From Chalara sp. BL73 (taxonomy: Eukaryota > Ascomycota > Leotiomycetes > Helotiales), in contig CAKJVC010000014.1 in the NCBI GenBank assembly GCA_918026815.1, positions 558,001 to 622,000 of the forward strand: DNA of 64,000 bases, read 5' to 3'. Shown piece by piece: positions 11,406 through 23,450 of this stretch. The notes under the pieces are model-generated. The model was not told the origin of the DNA. It did no database searches and worked only from the letters and a program-made list of their open reading frames with translations. The stretch's first letter is position 1; each line of letters begins with the position of its first letter. A program made the translations under genes and the position numbers.

Positions 11406-13219
11406 TTATGCAATCCAGAACCAGATTCTCTCAATAATATTCCTTGGTACCTGCTCTGGCCATACCTCTGCATCAAGGACGGCTTTACCGGTGGTGATAT
11501 CGGCATCAGCTGACTTGATGAAGGGAGTCCGCTTGAAGATCTTCCAGAAACCGTAGAGAGCAAAGTAGATGGGGATTCCGACGTATGCAACTACGAAATC
11601 ATCAATCTTCCAGCGTCCTTTGGTGAAAACAGCGAAGCCATTGAAGAGGATGATGATGGCAAAGAAGAAGAGAGCGGCATAGGTAAGATATGGCTGGAAA
11701 GGAGCTTTGAATACGAGAGTGTTACGATCGACTCCCTGTGCCGCCAAAGCCTTATGGAATCTGATATATGCGATACAGATCGAACACCATGTGAACAAAC
11801 TGGCAATGGTCGTCAGGTTTTGGAACCACTCGAAGACTTTGGCAGGGCCACCCTCCTTAACGGACAAGAAAGTCAGGAGAGCGATAGAGGCAGTGATGCT
11901 GACACAGTAGATCGGAACACCCTGCTTGTTGCACTTCAGGAGGAATCTTGGTGCTTGTCTGTTTTGTGCAAGGGCGAAGAGGTAGCGAGATCCGGTGTAC
12001 AGGAAAGCATTTCCAGACGAGGATGCAGAAGTCAGGATGACAGCGTTGATGATGGATGGAAGGACGGGGATTCCGGCATTCTGGATGCCAATAACCCATG
12101 GTGAGCGACCTGCACCTGGTGCGCCGCTAGCCTGAGCACTGAGGAGGTTCTTGTCGTTGGATGCGACAAGGACACCAATAGCAAGTGAACCGAGAACATA
12201 GAAGAACAGGATACGCCAGAAAACTCTGCGAACCGCCTTTGGAATATTCTTGCGAGGATTTTCGGCTTCTCCAGCAGCTACAGCGACGAGCTCGACTCCT
12301 CCGTAGGAGAAAGCTGCGTTAACGAGAACAGAGAAAAGACCGAGGAATCGGCCCGCATCTCCACCTGCGACATATGGCTTCATCGCACCAGGGTTTTTCC
12401 AGAATCTGAAACCGAGACGGTCACGCTTGGGTCCACCACCAAGGTCAACAATGAAGGCCATGATCAATAGACCGACAATGGTGAGGATCTTGATACTGGC
12501 GAATATGAACTCTGCTTCTCCATAGATGGAAACGGCGAAGATGTTCAAGAAGATGATAAGCACCATGATGATAGCGATCCATGCTCCAACGTTGATATCC
12601 CTGGCGCCTTCCCAGTATTGAATAACGACGGCAGCAGCAGAAATCTCGGCGCAGAGAGTGATGGAGTTCGAATACCAATTCTTTGAGCATTTGTTAGAAT
12701 TTCTGTGAATCTCTAAAGTAGCAGGGCAACTTACGTTCCATCCGACCGCGAATCCTAAGGCGTCGTCCACATAACGAGCGCAGAATTGAGGGATAGATCC
12801 AGGAAGAGGGAGCCAGGTAGCCATTTCACCAAGAGCCTGCATCATGGCGAATATAGCCAGACCTGTTCCAGTATAACCAAGCAGAACCGAGAGAGGGCCA
12901 GCACGGGTGAAAGCGCTACCAATACCCAAGAATAGACCAGTACCAATGGTACCGCCCAGGGCAATGAACTGAATGTGTCTGGACTTCAGTCTGAAAGAGA
13001 GATGTTAGTTCACCATTGGAATGCTCACGTAGCGGCAACCTACCCTCGAGTGACGTATCCATAGCGCTCAGCTTCATCAATGTTGCCGTAGAGATCGGAA
13101 GCTTCAGCGAGGGCACCAGCCTTGGTTCCTTTTCCACTTGCTCCAACAAAAGCCTCAGCATTATGGTGGCCGTTGGATTCAGGCGTCTCGCCGACCTGAT
13201 ATTGTTCTTTCTCCGCCAT
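11406..13219 (-). CDS. Amino-acid permease (APC superfamily, AAT family)
   Basis: Plasma-membrane proton-coupled amino-acid importer of the yeast/fungal AAT type (Gap1/Put4/PrnB group). Minus-strand exons 13219-13044, 12990-12735, 12680-11406; 568 aa, usual for the family. A cytosolic N-terminus of about 60 residues leads into LKSRHIQFIALGGTIGTGLFLGIG, the TM1 signature carrying the substrate-binding GTG. Conserved parts follow: LGEMATWLPLPGS, FAVGWNWYSNS, SYGGVELVAVAAGEAENPRKNIPKAV, and an ASSSGNAFLYTGSRYLFALA block. The C-terminal tail is short. Alternating hydrophobic blocks are consistent with 12 helices. The substrate cannot be told; a proline- or neutral-amino-acid-type carrier is likely. 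The first start tried upstream (13258) lacks an ATG, so MAEKEQ at 13219 was chosen. Confidence 0.93.
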
Positions 13220-13726
13220 TGTCTTTCTTCTCCGTTGTCGAGGAGTCCCTGGAAACAATGGATAGGAAGTAGGATAGGAGAGGAGAGAGAGAGAGCAGGA
13301 GAGGAGAGCGTCGCGACGAGGTAGGGGAGAGGTGCTTTATAGCTGTGACCCGGTGAATATTAGGATGCCCAGTCCCGTGCTGATAAGTAGGGAAGGAGTT
13401 CTGCAGCAGAGTTACACGGCAGGAGCCTTGGCCAGCAGCTCAGAATCTCAGATCACACATTTCCACCTGGTAAACAACCTGACCACGCCGTACCTCGACC
13501 TCCATTATTTTAGGGAAATGTGCTTCAACCTAGTACATTTACAGGCACGATAACCTTAGCCTTCCCTTTAGAGCCACCAGCTCCTCCCGCCTCCAAAAAG
13601 ACCCAAGCGATAGCTCTTCTTTCGCCGCCCGGAGCACTACCTATGCTAGTCGACGCCTAGCGGGGCAGGTGCGTGGATGCCTGGAATGGGAGAATTAAAC
13701 GATGATCAACCCTACCCCCTCGAACT

Positions 13727-13765
13727 GCCTTGTCTTGTCTTGCCTTGCCTTGCTTTGCCTTGTTG
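13727..13765. repeat. Pentanucleotide tract (CTTGC/CTTGT)
   Basis: About seven imperfect copies of a 5-bp unit, CTTGC or CTTGT (one CTTTG variant), in the promoter-side region of the permease gene. A length-variable microsatellite with no evident role. Confidence 0.8.
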
Positions 13766-15660
13766 CAGCTTGCTGATTTGCTTCACACGGCCAGTTCTGT
13801 CTTTTTAATCCTAAGCCTAAAGTTGCGCATTTATCAGGACAACAGTGATGGTGCAGCCAATTAATTAACCCATTAAGGATCAAAATATATCTACGGTGCA
13901 GTACGGTACCTTGCCAGGCCAGGGTATCATTGAATATCATTTGATTTGATCCAGATTATTGTTTCCTGCAGGGCTCCCCCCCGATCCCCCGGTCGACCAG
14001 ACGCCACCACGGGAACAAATCTAACACATCTTTCGCTCTTGGAGATTGAGAGCCTCGATGCCAATTCTCTCCTGCTGAAGCCATTCCTATTTTCAAAGCG
14101 GTTTGTGCTTCTTCGGAGAATCAGTCTGCCCGCGATGTCACAGGAATTCTATTTATTCTCCCCTGACAAAAGAGATGTAACGCGACAGCATTCCTTGATT
14201 TCCACAAACTACGGTACGGACGATCAATACCAGCTACCAGGCCATGGCTATTCACGGCCTACAGTGTCGAGCACACACTGATCAGGGAGCTTGGCCCCGA
14301 CAACTATGCCATTCAAGCAAATTGCAAAGCCTCCCAAACGGCGCCCAGTCGGCGAGACCGCCTTGAGAAAGTTATTGACCAGTGTAACAATTCGTAGCGG
14401 CCGCACAAGTAGATGTCGCAGAACCATCTTGGCGGGATAGTCAGCTTTGACAACAACAAATCAAAGCAAAGTTCGATGGGTATTGAAACTGATAAGGGTT
14501 GCGGGTTGATCACATATAGTGTATTAGTGCTAAATTGGAAGCCAATCCACGCCGACGCGTTAGTGGAGCCAACCTCCACATACTCAGCGCCAAGCGACCC
14601 CGACCAGAATTTCGAGATCAAGCTTCAGGTGGAGTACGGGAGAGGAGAGGTCACAAGAGCTCCAAGCAAAACAAGACCTGTCAAGAGAAGCTTGAGACGT
14701 TTGGGAGCTGTTGCTCCCAAGATGCCCAAGAGATCCCAAGATAGGCTTGCAAAAACAACAGAAGCTTAATCGCATCACCAACATAAACATCACAGACGTC
14801 CTAAATGTTGATTTGAGCTCAGAAAGCAACTTCTAAGACGAACCAGTGCATGTGCGAGACCGATATCCCCTTTTGAAGCATACGCAAATCCAAGTATGCT
14901 TCGCTTCGACTGGCGCGTTAAAAATAACCAATTTTACGTTTGCAGGCCACACACACACCCGCAGCGCACTATTGGTCCACAGCTGGGAAGCACCGCAGCG
15001 CAGTGACAGCATTTTTTTCTTAAGTCAGGCCGGGTGTGCGACAACGAGCATCATCCGATGCAACATGCGCTGAGCCCCCCAAACGTGGCTTTTTTTTGGG
15101 CGAAGGAGGGCTTGCGATAAAAGAGGTAGGCTTCTAGAACAACAAGAAGGAACTTTTTTGACTTTCCAACTAGTTTTCCACCTCCCAGTCTCCACCACGC
15201 CGGTTCTTACCGTCTTATAGTAGAGTACGTACAATAAGGAGATTAATGCAAGAATGGAGAATGTCCGCGCTGCCCTCGTAAACTACTGTACTGGACTGGG
15301 TTAATCTAGGATGGTCCAGACCGTGGCTGCCTCTCATGCGTTACATCGCATTCGAAAATCCTTCTGGAATAATGCTCGATTCGGGCCCTGGAAGCCTTGG
15401 CACACCAACTCCCTTATCTACGGAGCGCGCTACCAATAATTTAAGTCGATTAACTAAAGATCACGCCAATCTCAGGTGCCGTTGCGTGCGCCACTCGATT
15501 AGGAAGGTCAGCGGCCGTCAGGGTTGAATGTCAGGTGCCATTGACATTTATTGGTCGGGCGGTTTCTCATGGTGGTGGTGTGGTGGTATTCCAAGCCCAT
15601 CGCTTCTTATACTCTAAAACCATAAATCCGAAGGGAGGGGAGGCGCCTTCTAAAAAGAGG

Positions 15661-15689
15661 AACAAACAAACAAGCAAGCAAGCAAGTAA
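15661..15689. repeat. Tetranucleotide tract (AACA/AGCA)
   Basis: Consecutive AACA units pass into AGCA-type units, a short imperfect microsatellite in the gene-poor block. Confidence 0.75.
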
Positions 15690-15889
15690 GTGCATGCTTT
15701 GCTATTTTCAGGATAATCTTGTGTTCTTGGTTTTCCCATTCCTTGCTATATTTGCTTCGACATGCTGCTGGCTACTGCAAGCCTAGGTGGCTTCGGGAAA
15801 GAGGATCTGCAAGTGAAGGCGGGGAAGTCGTTCACAACAAATGTACTTACGAAGTATAGTACTATGTAAGAGAGTCAGCTCGGGGGCGT

Positions 15890-15911
15890 CGGGGCACGGG
15901 GCACGGGGCAT
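15890..15911. repeat. GGGGCAC triple repeat
   Basis: Three tandem GGGGCA(C) units in a locally GC-rich spot. Short; no function is evident. Confidence 0.7.
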
Positions 15912-16979
15912 TTGGAGAGAGTGCCGGGATGCTGCTTACCCCCCTCCACTGGAGCCAAGCAGCCAAGCTCTGATTAATATTGTCAGATTGATTACAGCTA
16001 CTGTACAGAAACGGAAACGTTAATACTAGAGCTGTTACGCACGAGCTAACCTATCACCCGCTTGACCACCAAGCACCTGTCCCTTGGGTCTAATTATCTG
16101 GCAAGAGAAATCGGAAAAATACCCTCAAGTGGTCTGTATGCTGTATCAGTGTCGCTCCCTAGAAGTGGGACGACTTTGTGTTCCCGCCCCAACATCCAAA
16201 AATCTTCAGAGTGATTGAGCACAACATTGAGGATTTTTAATAGCATCCCAGAACGACCAGCATGGCTCGCCTTTTCTGAGATGATAGAGAAGAAACCATC
16301 ATCAGCTGTACTGTCGAGACTAGCGATAGCGCCTTTTAGCTCTGCATTCATCATCTGTAGATCAAGTTACAGTACATAATAGAAATCACTGCCGAGTCAA
16401 GCCTCAAGCGTGGCTTTCCGAGTGGCATATTAGTCTTTCCAGGAATTATCCAATTGGGCACATGAACGGTTGTATCCTTGAAGAAGAGGATGCAGAGCGA
16501 TAGAATAGAGTAAGCGCTCGGCAAGCAATTTGGATCAATGGTATCAAGGGATACAATGTTACAAACTCATATCACGGCAACTGCCGACTGCCAAAAATTG
16601 GGAATATCCCGATGGGCTTCCTGGTTGACGGCTGGCGTGACCTCATTCTATCAGACTGGTCCCCTCCGGCAGACTTCATATGAGTACATCCAAAGACGAA
16701 TTGTCTTACCAGCTTCTTCCAAGTTGAAGAGTTGGAAGTTGCCTTTCACTCCCTTGGAACGAGCTTAGGACGTTGCTTCTACATCAATCGATAGATTCAC
16801 ACCATGCCTAGTATGGATCATAAGAAAAGTCAAGAAAAGCATGGTGACGTCCCGACGGAGTGATTGTTCTTGATCTAAGTCATCTTGTTGCACAATCCTG
16901 AAACTAAATGTGAGAGGTAGAGTCTCCATTTCTGGACGAGTATCACCTAGTAGTTCTTAAGACCATCCTTTGCGAAACT

Positions 16980-19208
16980 CTAGGCCCTTTTTACTTCTTC
17001 CACAGTCGAAGCGCTGGTCTCTCTAATGTGTTGAGCATCATTCCTCAAGCTGGAAGATTCTATATCATCCGAAGACAAACCGTATGCTGCAGCGATTCTT
17101 TTGCCAACGGATTCGCCGCTCCACTGTCAAGATATCTGTGTCAGTAGTCTGGTTATTGGGTACGGAATAGACTGGCAATGCATAGCTGTAGGATGGGCAC
17201 ATACGTATGCGCCGGAGATAGTTCCCAAAGCAATGAAAGGCCCAACGTGTTCACCCGCGAACCAGATATGGCGTTCAGGAAGACCACGCCTCATGATCTC
17301 GATATCACTGTCGCCTTCAAGAAGGCCGGTGCGGTAGGTACTTGACATCGTTAATTAGACACGAGACATGGAGATAATAGGTGCGTACCCATAGCTTCCC
17401 CACCCGGCAAGCTCATCGCTTAGCCAATCCGTCGCCACACACGAGACCGGAACACATTTCTCCTCAACATAATTAGGTAGCAGAGAATAGTATGGCTTAT
17501 ACATTTTTATGAGGTGCTCTTTCTTCGCCTCTCCAGACTCGAGAGCATTGAGCCGTTTAGAAAGCGTGACAGCCTGGTCGCCGAAAATGTAGAAAAGTAG
17601 CGTCGGATGTGCTCGTGGTTCAGGAAGCGTAGAGAGCTCGAGGCATTCGTTATACCAGCGCCTGGGGTTAGTCTCTGGTGCGTAGGATGGTGCGAGCCAT
17701 TGTGTGAAGCCGGCGAATGGTTGCGTTTCTGGAGTGGTGTTTGGGTTGAGCCAGAATGCGGAGGGGAAGGTTATGAAGACCTGTGGGTGTTAGCGACGCT
17801 TTTGTGGGAGGACGCTGAGGACGCAGAATGGATGAAATTACCTTCTCGAGACAGCCGTAACCAATGGAGTCGATTGCTAGGGCGAATTTTGAGGGAAGCG
17901 GTGGTACGAAGGTTTTTTTGTTGCGTTTGAGCCAGCCTAAGGGAGCAGTGACCTAGGCGCTCTTTGTCAACTCGATCCTATCGTGATAGAGGGTAAATGC
18001 TTCTGGATCGTTACATACAACAACCTCGTCGAACTCGAAAGCTGACCCAGCATCAGTGATGACTTCCACTTTGTCACCGCTTTCCTGAATAGTGGTGACT
18101 TTTATCGATAGCCTAATTTCCGCACCAGCGAGAGCTGGCTTAGCTAATACATGGAGGATTTCTTTGAACGTGCCCGCACAGAATAAGTGCTCTACCAAAC
18201 AATTAATGATTTTCGATTCTGGAAAGGAGTTCGAGGAAGCCACATCAGACTCATGCATCTCCTGTACGAACATGTCAAGGCATAGGTAGAGGATAAAGCT
18301 TTACCTCCATTAATACATTGCTCCAACCAGAAGAACTTGAGGCTTTGCGTCTGAACAGAGCTTCCAACGTAATTTCCCCACAGCTCACACATTTGCAATA
18401 TACCCTTCCTCCGATGCTCACATCCCTCGCCTTCAGGGATGACATCTTTCACCCGGTCTACGAAATAATCGTACAGGCTCTGTTCCGGATCAATTGAAGC
18501 AGTATTTTCCTCCGAATACTTGAATGCTTCCGCCAGGATGTCCCATACTGTATCGCTCAAGAATCGCCCATCGGCCAGGATCTCTCCGTTCTCATTAAAT
18601 ATGTTGTTCTGCTCCTTCTGCGGTTGCCACTGCGCAGGTGTGAAGTTAGTGAGACCCAGGAAAGAGTAGTGTTTCTGTTCGTTATATATGATGCCGAGGC
18701 TTGAGAGAGGCTGAGGCTTACGATATGCAGTGCGGTGTTAGTACGCTGAGCAAGCTCTACAAATGGATTGTCTTTTGCTCCATGCACCCCTGTTTATTAG
18801 TTAGTATTTCTCCTTGACGAAGGCCTATCATATTTAGGTAGCCAAGTCGAAGCCTTGAGCCATCCTTGGACGGTCGGAAAAACCCAACATATCGTGAGTG
18901 GTTGTTTGTTGGCCGTTCAAAGGCTTTGCCATGGACTCACAATTAGGGCCGAGGTCGAGCACGATTCCGGAAGGAAGAGTAGTTTGACACATCCGGCCAC
19001 CTATTCTATCTCTAGCCTCTAGACATTGATAAGTTAGTCCATCATCTCGAGGTGGATAGTATGTAAGGTTAGGCGCTCGTTATTGAGTCCTTGATGCGTT
19101 TCTTCTCCCGTCCTTACCTAATATGGTAACTTCAAAGCCATTATTTAGCAGAGATTCCGCACATCGTAGCCCAGCGATGCCGGCGCCGACGATGCATATT
19201 CGTGGCAT
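16980..19208 (-). CDS. Flavin-containing amine oxidase (polyamine-oxidase-like)
   Basis: FAD-dependent oxidase that converts an amine to aldehyde, ammonia or amine and hydrogen peroxide. Nine minus-strand exons: 19208-19118, 19018-18941, 18789-18722, 18674-18305, 18191-18019, 17952-17842, 17780-17389, 17340-17205, 17123-16980; 520 aa. The N-terminus is the dinucleotide fold IVGAGIAGLRCAESLL, then ARDRIGGRM and the LDLGPNWVHGAKDNP active-site loop. VVVTAPLGWLKRNK and the C-terminal FAD-binding block RHIWFAGEHVGPFIALGTISGAYWSGE are intact. These are the hallmarks of the monoamine/polyamine oxidase family. Stops within the span disappear with splicing. The largest intron retained here is 151 nt (18940-18790). 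Substrate could be a polyamine or an aromatic amine. No signal peptide or peroxisomal SKL-type end is seen; the protein ends VKRA. Confidence 0.9.
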
Positions 19209-20330
19209 ATGTTCGAGAAGTGGTCTCGTGACAAGATCTTGTAAGTATTAGTGACCAGTATGCTGCAAATCCATGTGTAATGGTATTAGGTAAACCAGGG
19301 GATTAGTTAAGGGCTGACAAAGATGTATTCTTGAGGTGAGGCAATTGGTAAATATGCCATCACCACGTTGAGATGCCCCCTGTGCTTGAAGCGGCTCTCT
19401 CCCATGCTTGAACATGATGCTTTGAAATATCGGCTTTCGATACTCACTGGAGTAGCCGAGAGTACATATTGTGTTAACTAAAGATAGCTGTGCGGAAATG
19501 GAGGGTCGCTAAATGCACAGCGCTCATACTCTGCGTGCAGAGCACTGCAATAAGTAGAAGTTCACTCTTTGAGAAGAAATTACAAGGATTTCCTTGGATT
19601 GGCTGCTCAGAGAAGTGGCGCCCAGAGGAGGTAATCCTTGAGGTCTGGATTGATTCGGGAGGAGATTTATCTCAAAAGGCAGTTTCTTTGAAAAGGGGAC
19701 GATGCTCTATCTGAGGCATTCGAGCTTGGTTGAGAAGAGTGAACAGACATGGAGTGCCACATCTCAAGCCTTTGCGAACCATAAAACCATACTTATTTGA
19801 GGAGCGTAGATAGATAGCGGTTGTAGGACCTGGATATTTAAAGGCTTGAGTAGAGGATTAAGCCGGTAGCATCCATCTCCTTGCGTCTCCAGATGTCATT
19901 CTTGCCAAAACTAACTGACAAGGTGAGCATGGGCAATTGATAGCAAACTTATAGCAGTATATATAACAAATTCAGAAATGAAATCTCTGATTCAATGCAT
20001 AACCCGGCTGATCCATGGTAAATCATCTTGCAACCAGTCTCTTATCTCTTTGTGTAAACTAGCAGAACATAAGGCAAGATAACACATACTGAAGCAGACG
20101 ACCTATTTTTAGGCTTTGCGGTTTTAACATATAGGCCTGTTTTGGATACTCATGTAAGTATAGGCTACTCGCAAACTCTGTAGCACAAATATTGCTGTCG
20201 TATCGTTTCTATTGATCGATTGCTATTAAGGTTACCCAAGGCAATGCTTGGCTTGGACCCACTTTAAAGTCATCACCAACCATCAAGCTTCATTTACCAA
20301 TCTCCAAGTCGCTGTACATTGTCTCACGAA
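19209..20330. other. Divergent intergenic region between amine oxidase and NTH1 genes
   Basis: About 1.1 kb that separates two divergent start codons, so it holds both promoters. Only short open frames without family motifs are present. Confidence 0.4.
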
Positions 20331-21554
20331 ATGCGTGCCTCCAGGATATCTCAAGATACTTCTAAAATACTCAATGCTACGTCTCCTAAGGTAAAACGTA
20401 CGACGAGGTCCTCCTTGGCTAGCTTCGCGCATACCCAGACCGATGAAAAGAAGCCACCCAATGATGCAGTTGACATCGAAGATGTCGTTGCCCCTTCACG
20501 AAAACGAAAGCGTGAAGCTGCTCCACGTACGCCATTAAAGAAATCCCCTCGAGCAAATATAAAGGTCAAAGCAGAAATCGAAGAGACAGTCACCTTTTCC
20601 CCAACGAAAGACCGCAAGGTTCGCCAACCTGCTCGAAAAGTCAAGAATGAAGAGGGTGAGGTGGAAATACACCCTCCTAATGATTGGCGAGAGGTATATG
20701 ATGTTGTGATGAAAATGCGCAAAGAAGGAGCCGCACGGAATGCTGCCGTGGACACGATGGGATGTGATAAATTGGGACAGCATGATGATCCTAAAACAAA
20801 ACGGTATCACACGTTAACCGCATTGATGCTCTCTTCCCAGACAAAAGATACTACGAACGCTGTTGCTATGGAGCGCTTGAGGACTCAGCTACCAGCTTAC
20901 AAAGAAGGCGCGCCTGCGGGATTGAATTTGGAAAACATATTGGCCGTTGACCCGAAGCTTTTGAATGAGCTGATATGGGTAGTTGGATTTCACAACAATA
21001 AGACGAAATATATCAAGGCGGCCGCTGAAATAATCAGAGATTCGTGGAATGGGGATATTCCAGACACGGCTGAAGGTACGGTTCTCTTCCTCGAGCGAGA
21101 TAGTAATTGGCGACTAACTTCCAGTAAAATAGGCCTGATGTCATTACCAGGAGTTGGACCAAAGATGGCTTATCTTTGTCTAAGTAGCGCCTGGGGTAGG
21201 ACTGAAGGAATCGGTGTTGATGTCCATGTTCATCGGATCACAAATCTCTGGGGATGGCATAAGACGAAAGGGCCCGAAGAGACCAGAATAGCTTTGCAAG
21301 CCTGGCTACCCAAAGAACTTTGGCATGAGATCAATTGGCTGTTAGTGGGCTTAGGCCAGGCCATTTGTCTTCCAGTGGGACGAAAATGCGGCGAGTGCGA
21401 CCTTGGCCTACAAGGATTGTGCAAAGCAGCGGAGCGAGTGAAGGTAAATATTGGTCGGAAAGCAAAGGAAGAGAAGATTGCAAATGGACTTGCAGAAAAG
21501 ACAGAGGATATCAAGGTAGAGTCCTTGGATTTGCCTGTGAATGCCGCAGTATAG
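20331..21554 (+). CDS. NTH1: Endonuclease III homologue, DNA glycosylase/AP lyase
   Basis: Bifunctional base-excision repair enzyme that removes oxidised pyrimidines. Exons 20331-21075 and 21133-21554; 388 aa. The first about 130 residues are basic (KRKRE, KKSPR, RKVK runs), fitting nuclear or mitochondrial import. The catalytic domain shows LMLSSQTKD, the helix-hairpin-helix LPGVGPKMAYL with the catalytic lysine, VDVHVHRITN with the catalytic aspartate, and four cysteines of the [4Fe-4S] loop (CLPVGRKCGEC...GLC). The intron (57 nt) is a multiple of three and has no stop, so an unspliced mRNA would insert 19 residues just before the HhH motif. Splicing is preferred since it gives IPDTAEGLMSLPGVG as in family members. 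The last about 40 residues are a Lys/Glu-rich tail. Confidence 0.93.
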   Translation: MRASRISQDTSKILNATSPKVKRTTRSSLASFAHTQTDEKKPPNDAVDIEDVVAPSRKRKREAAPRTPLKKSPRANIKVKAEIEETVTFSPTKDRKVRQPARKVKNEEGEVEIHPPNDWREVYDVVMKMRKEGAARNAAVDTMGCDKLGQHDDPKTKRYHTLTALMLSSQTKDTTNAVAMERLRTQLPAYKEGAPAGLNLENILAVDPKLLNELIWVVGFHNNKTKYIKAAAEIIRDSWNGDIPDTAEGTVLFLERDSNWRLTSSKIGLMSLPGVGPKMAYLCLSSAWGRTEGIGVDVHVHRITNLWGWHKTKGPEETRIALQAWLPKELWHEINWLLVGLGQAICLPVGRKCGECDLGLQGLCKAAERVKVNIGRKAKEEKIANGLAEKTEDIKVESLDLPVNAAV

Positions 21555-22308
21555 CAATTATCGGGCGATCAAAGTTGTATAACTCTGTACCAACACTGCA
21601 TTATTAGTCTAGGAGGTTCGCATTGCTTGCTAGGATTCGTTAGTTCGATACCTATACCGGTTTCTTAGGGGAAATGTTGTTCTGACTCAGTTGTAGAAGA
21701 ACTTTAGAGTCTCAAATTTGGCCAATATTCACCTGGCATGTTCTTTCTTTATCAAGCTTGTGCAAATGGGTTTTGGATTCACTCAAAGATGGGCTCTGTC
21801 TCTAGACTTGACATAAACTCGAAATTGTTTTTGAGGCAACCATATTGATGTAGGTTTCATTCATGAATATGAAGCGCAATTACCAACGATTCAAACGAGA
21901 TTAAAGCAAAGAATCATCTTGGACGTAGACTTCGGAGCCGCCGCTATTGTCAGAGTGTTCTTTGTGTGCTTCGTACTTTCTGCTGGCATTTAGTAACTTG
22001 TAAGAAAGGACTGGAATAAAAGACTTTCTCGTGTATTTAAATCGACTTTAAACGGATGCAAGTCTTCTCCATATTCATTTGGCGAGAGTATATTCACGCG
22101 GGTTGATCATCTCTTTGCTGGTCTCAAGGTACAGAGACGCGGCTGCCAATTTAGAGTTCCTAGTCGCTCCTGCCTTTTCCGCCTTGTCCATGCTACCTCA
22201 GAGCCTCTTCTTGCTTTCAGCCCGCACATTCTTCAGCCAACGACTATTTTCATCGATGCTTGAGAAACAGCTCTACTAACCTCCTCAAGGCCAGTGATGA
22301 TCGCCAAC
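21555..22308. other. Intergenic region
   Basis: About 750 bp between NTH1 and the 2EXR-like gene. No supported gene or motif. Confidence 0.35.
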
Positions 22309-23450
22309 ATGGCACCCAGAAGACGTCCCAAGATTGACAGTATGTGGTTACACTCTTGTCGACAGGATCCCGTGACTAAACGTATGTAACTAGATGATGT
22401 GATCAAGACCGAGAAAGACTATCAACGTGCAACCGGACGCGAAGATGAGAACAATTTCGAGATCGAGGAAGAAAAAGTCAATCTAGACGCAAAATTAACC
22501 TTCCAAGAATGGATTTATCGAGACTATACCAACAAGACCGCCAGCCACTACAAACGCGCTAGATTACGACAGGGCCTGGGTATTGCTGGAACAGACGTCG
22601 ATGAAGCCTTCCCATTCTTGCGCTTTCCGCCTGAGATACGAAACATGATCTATCGATACATGGTCATTTCGAGAGCCGAAACGCGAATTCATCTGGATAC
22701 CGGCGTCATTGGCAAGTTCTACAAACCAGGTGGCATCGAAACTGCCATACTATCGACATGCAAGCAGGCTAGTCGCTATCCATCTTACAAGGGAGCATAA
22801 CTAACCCTCCTGATTAGATCCACAACGAAGCTAGCAAGATCATGTATGATGAAAATAAGTGCATTGCTTTCTACTCAGTCAGTAATGCCGGTGTTGCCTT
22901 TCGTATTGATGAACAGAAGACCAAGTCTGCTACTTCACGAACACTACGCAGCGGTCGAGCTGTCGGTATGATGAAGTATAAAGGGCTGATATATCCTCAT
23001 ATCTTCGGCCAGCTTAGACAGGTTGAGTTCCATGTTGACATCCCTTCGCGTGTTGGCTATTGTGATCACATGGTTATTTATATGGCCAAATCTCTTCGCT
23101 CGAATCTAGAGAGCCTTGAGGATATTTGCAGAAAGATGCACAAAAACGCCTATGATGTCAGAGACCATGATAAGAAGTGGAAGATTGTTGTACATTCGGA
23201 TGGCGGTAGCCACGGCACTCATATCCTCGGAAGTATGCTTGAGGCAATTCGATATCCACCCGTACCATTCCTTGTCAAGTGCGAGAAGATTACTTTGACC
23301 TTGGATGGAAAGTTCCCAAAGAATTGGCAGAAACTTTTCCATAAATTCAGGGGATTCACTGGGTTTGTAACTAAGGATGTCGAGGAGATAGAAGGTTCTC
23401 GTCAAATATCCCGAAGCTTCATCGCAAAATTCCTGTACAGCTCCGACTAG
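22309..23450 (+). CDS. 2EXR/F-box-like fungal protein of unknown role
   Basis: Member of a large fungal family recognised by FPFLRFPPEIRNMIYRYMV followed by TCKQIHNEASKIMY, the paired motif of 2EXR or degenerate F-box proteins. Exons 22309-22339, 22394-22767, 22818-23450; 345 aa. The protein starts MAPRRRPK, then an acidic segment of about 40 residues, then the motif core and a mixed alpha/beta C-terminal half. The second intron uses a GC donor (CAG|GCTAGT). It is the only joint found that restores CKQ|IHNEAS; a GT alternative nearby loses this hallmark. Function is unknown; a role as a ubiquitin-ligase adaptor is sometimes supposed for such proteins, with no evidence here. Confidence 0.82.

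Larger units (their letters stand above)
13220..16979. other. Gene-poor block of about 3.8 kb
   Basis: The longest stretch without a convincing gene. It holds the permease promoter, several short tandem repeats (listed separately) and scattered open frames of up to about 118 codons without recognisable motifs. On the minus strand two stretches near 16546-16390 and 16354-16094 (the second beginning MMNAELKGAIASLD) read like protein in different frames. A 35-nt GT...AG joint could link them, but that is shorter than the introns here, and no family is recognised. They may be a gene remnant. Confidence 0.4.

Noticed and set aside
11754..12104. Open frame of 116 codons on the + strand inside the permease region
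   Set aside because: It is antisense to the clearly coding amino-acid permease and has no family motif. It is a shadow of that gene's codon pattern.
17127..18560. Apparent stops and broken frames in the amine oxidase
   Set aside because: All disappear with GT...AG introns that restore conserved motifs (VVVTAPLGWLKRN, WFAGEHV). The gene is intact, not a pseudogene.
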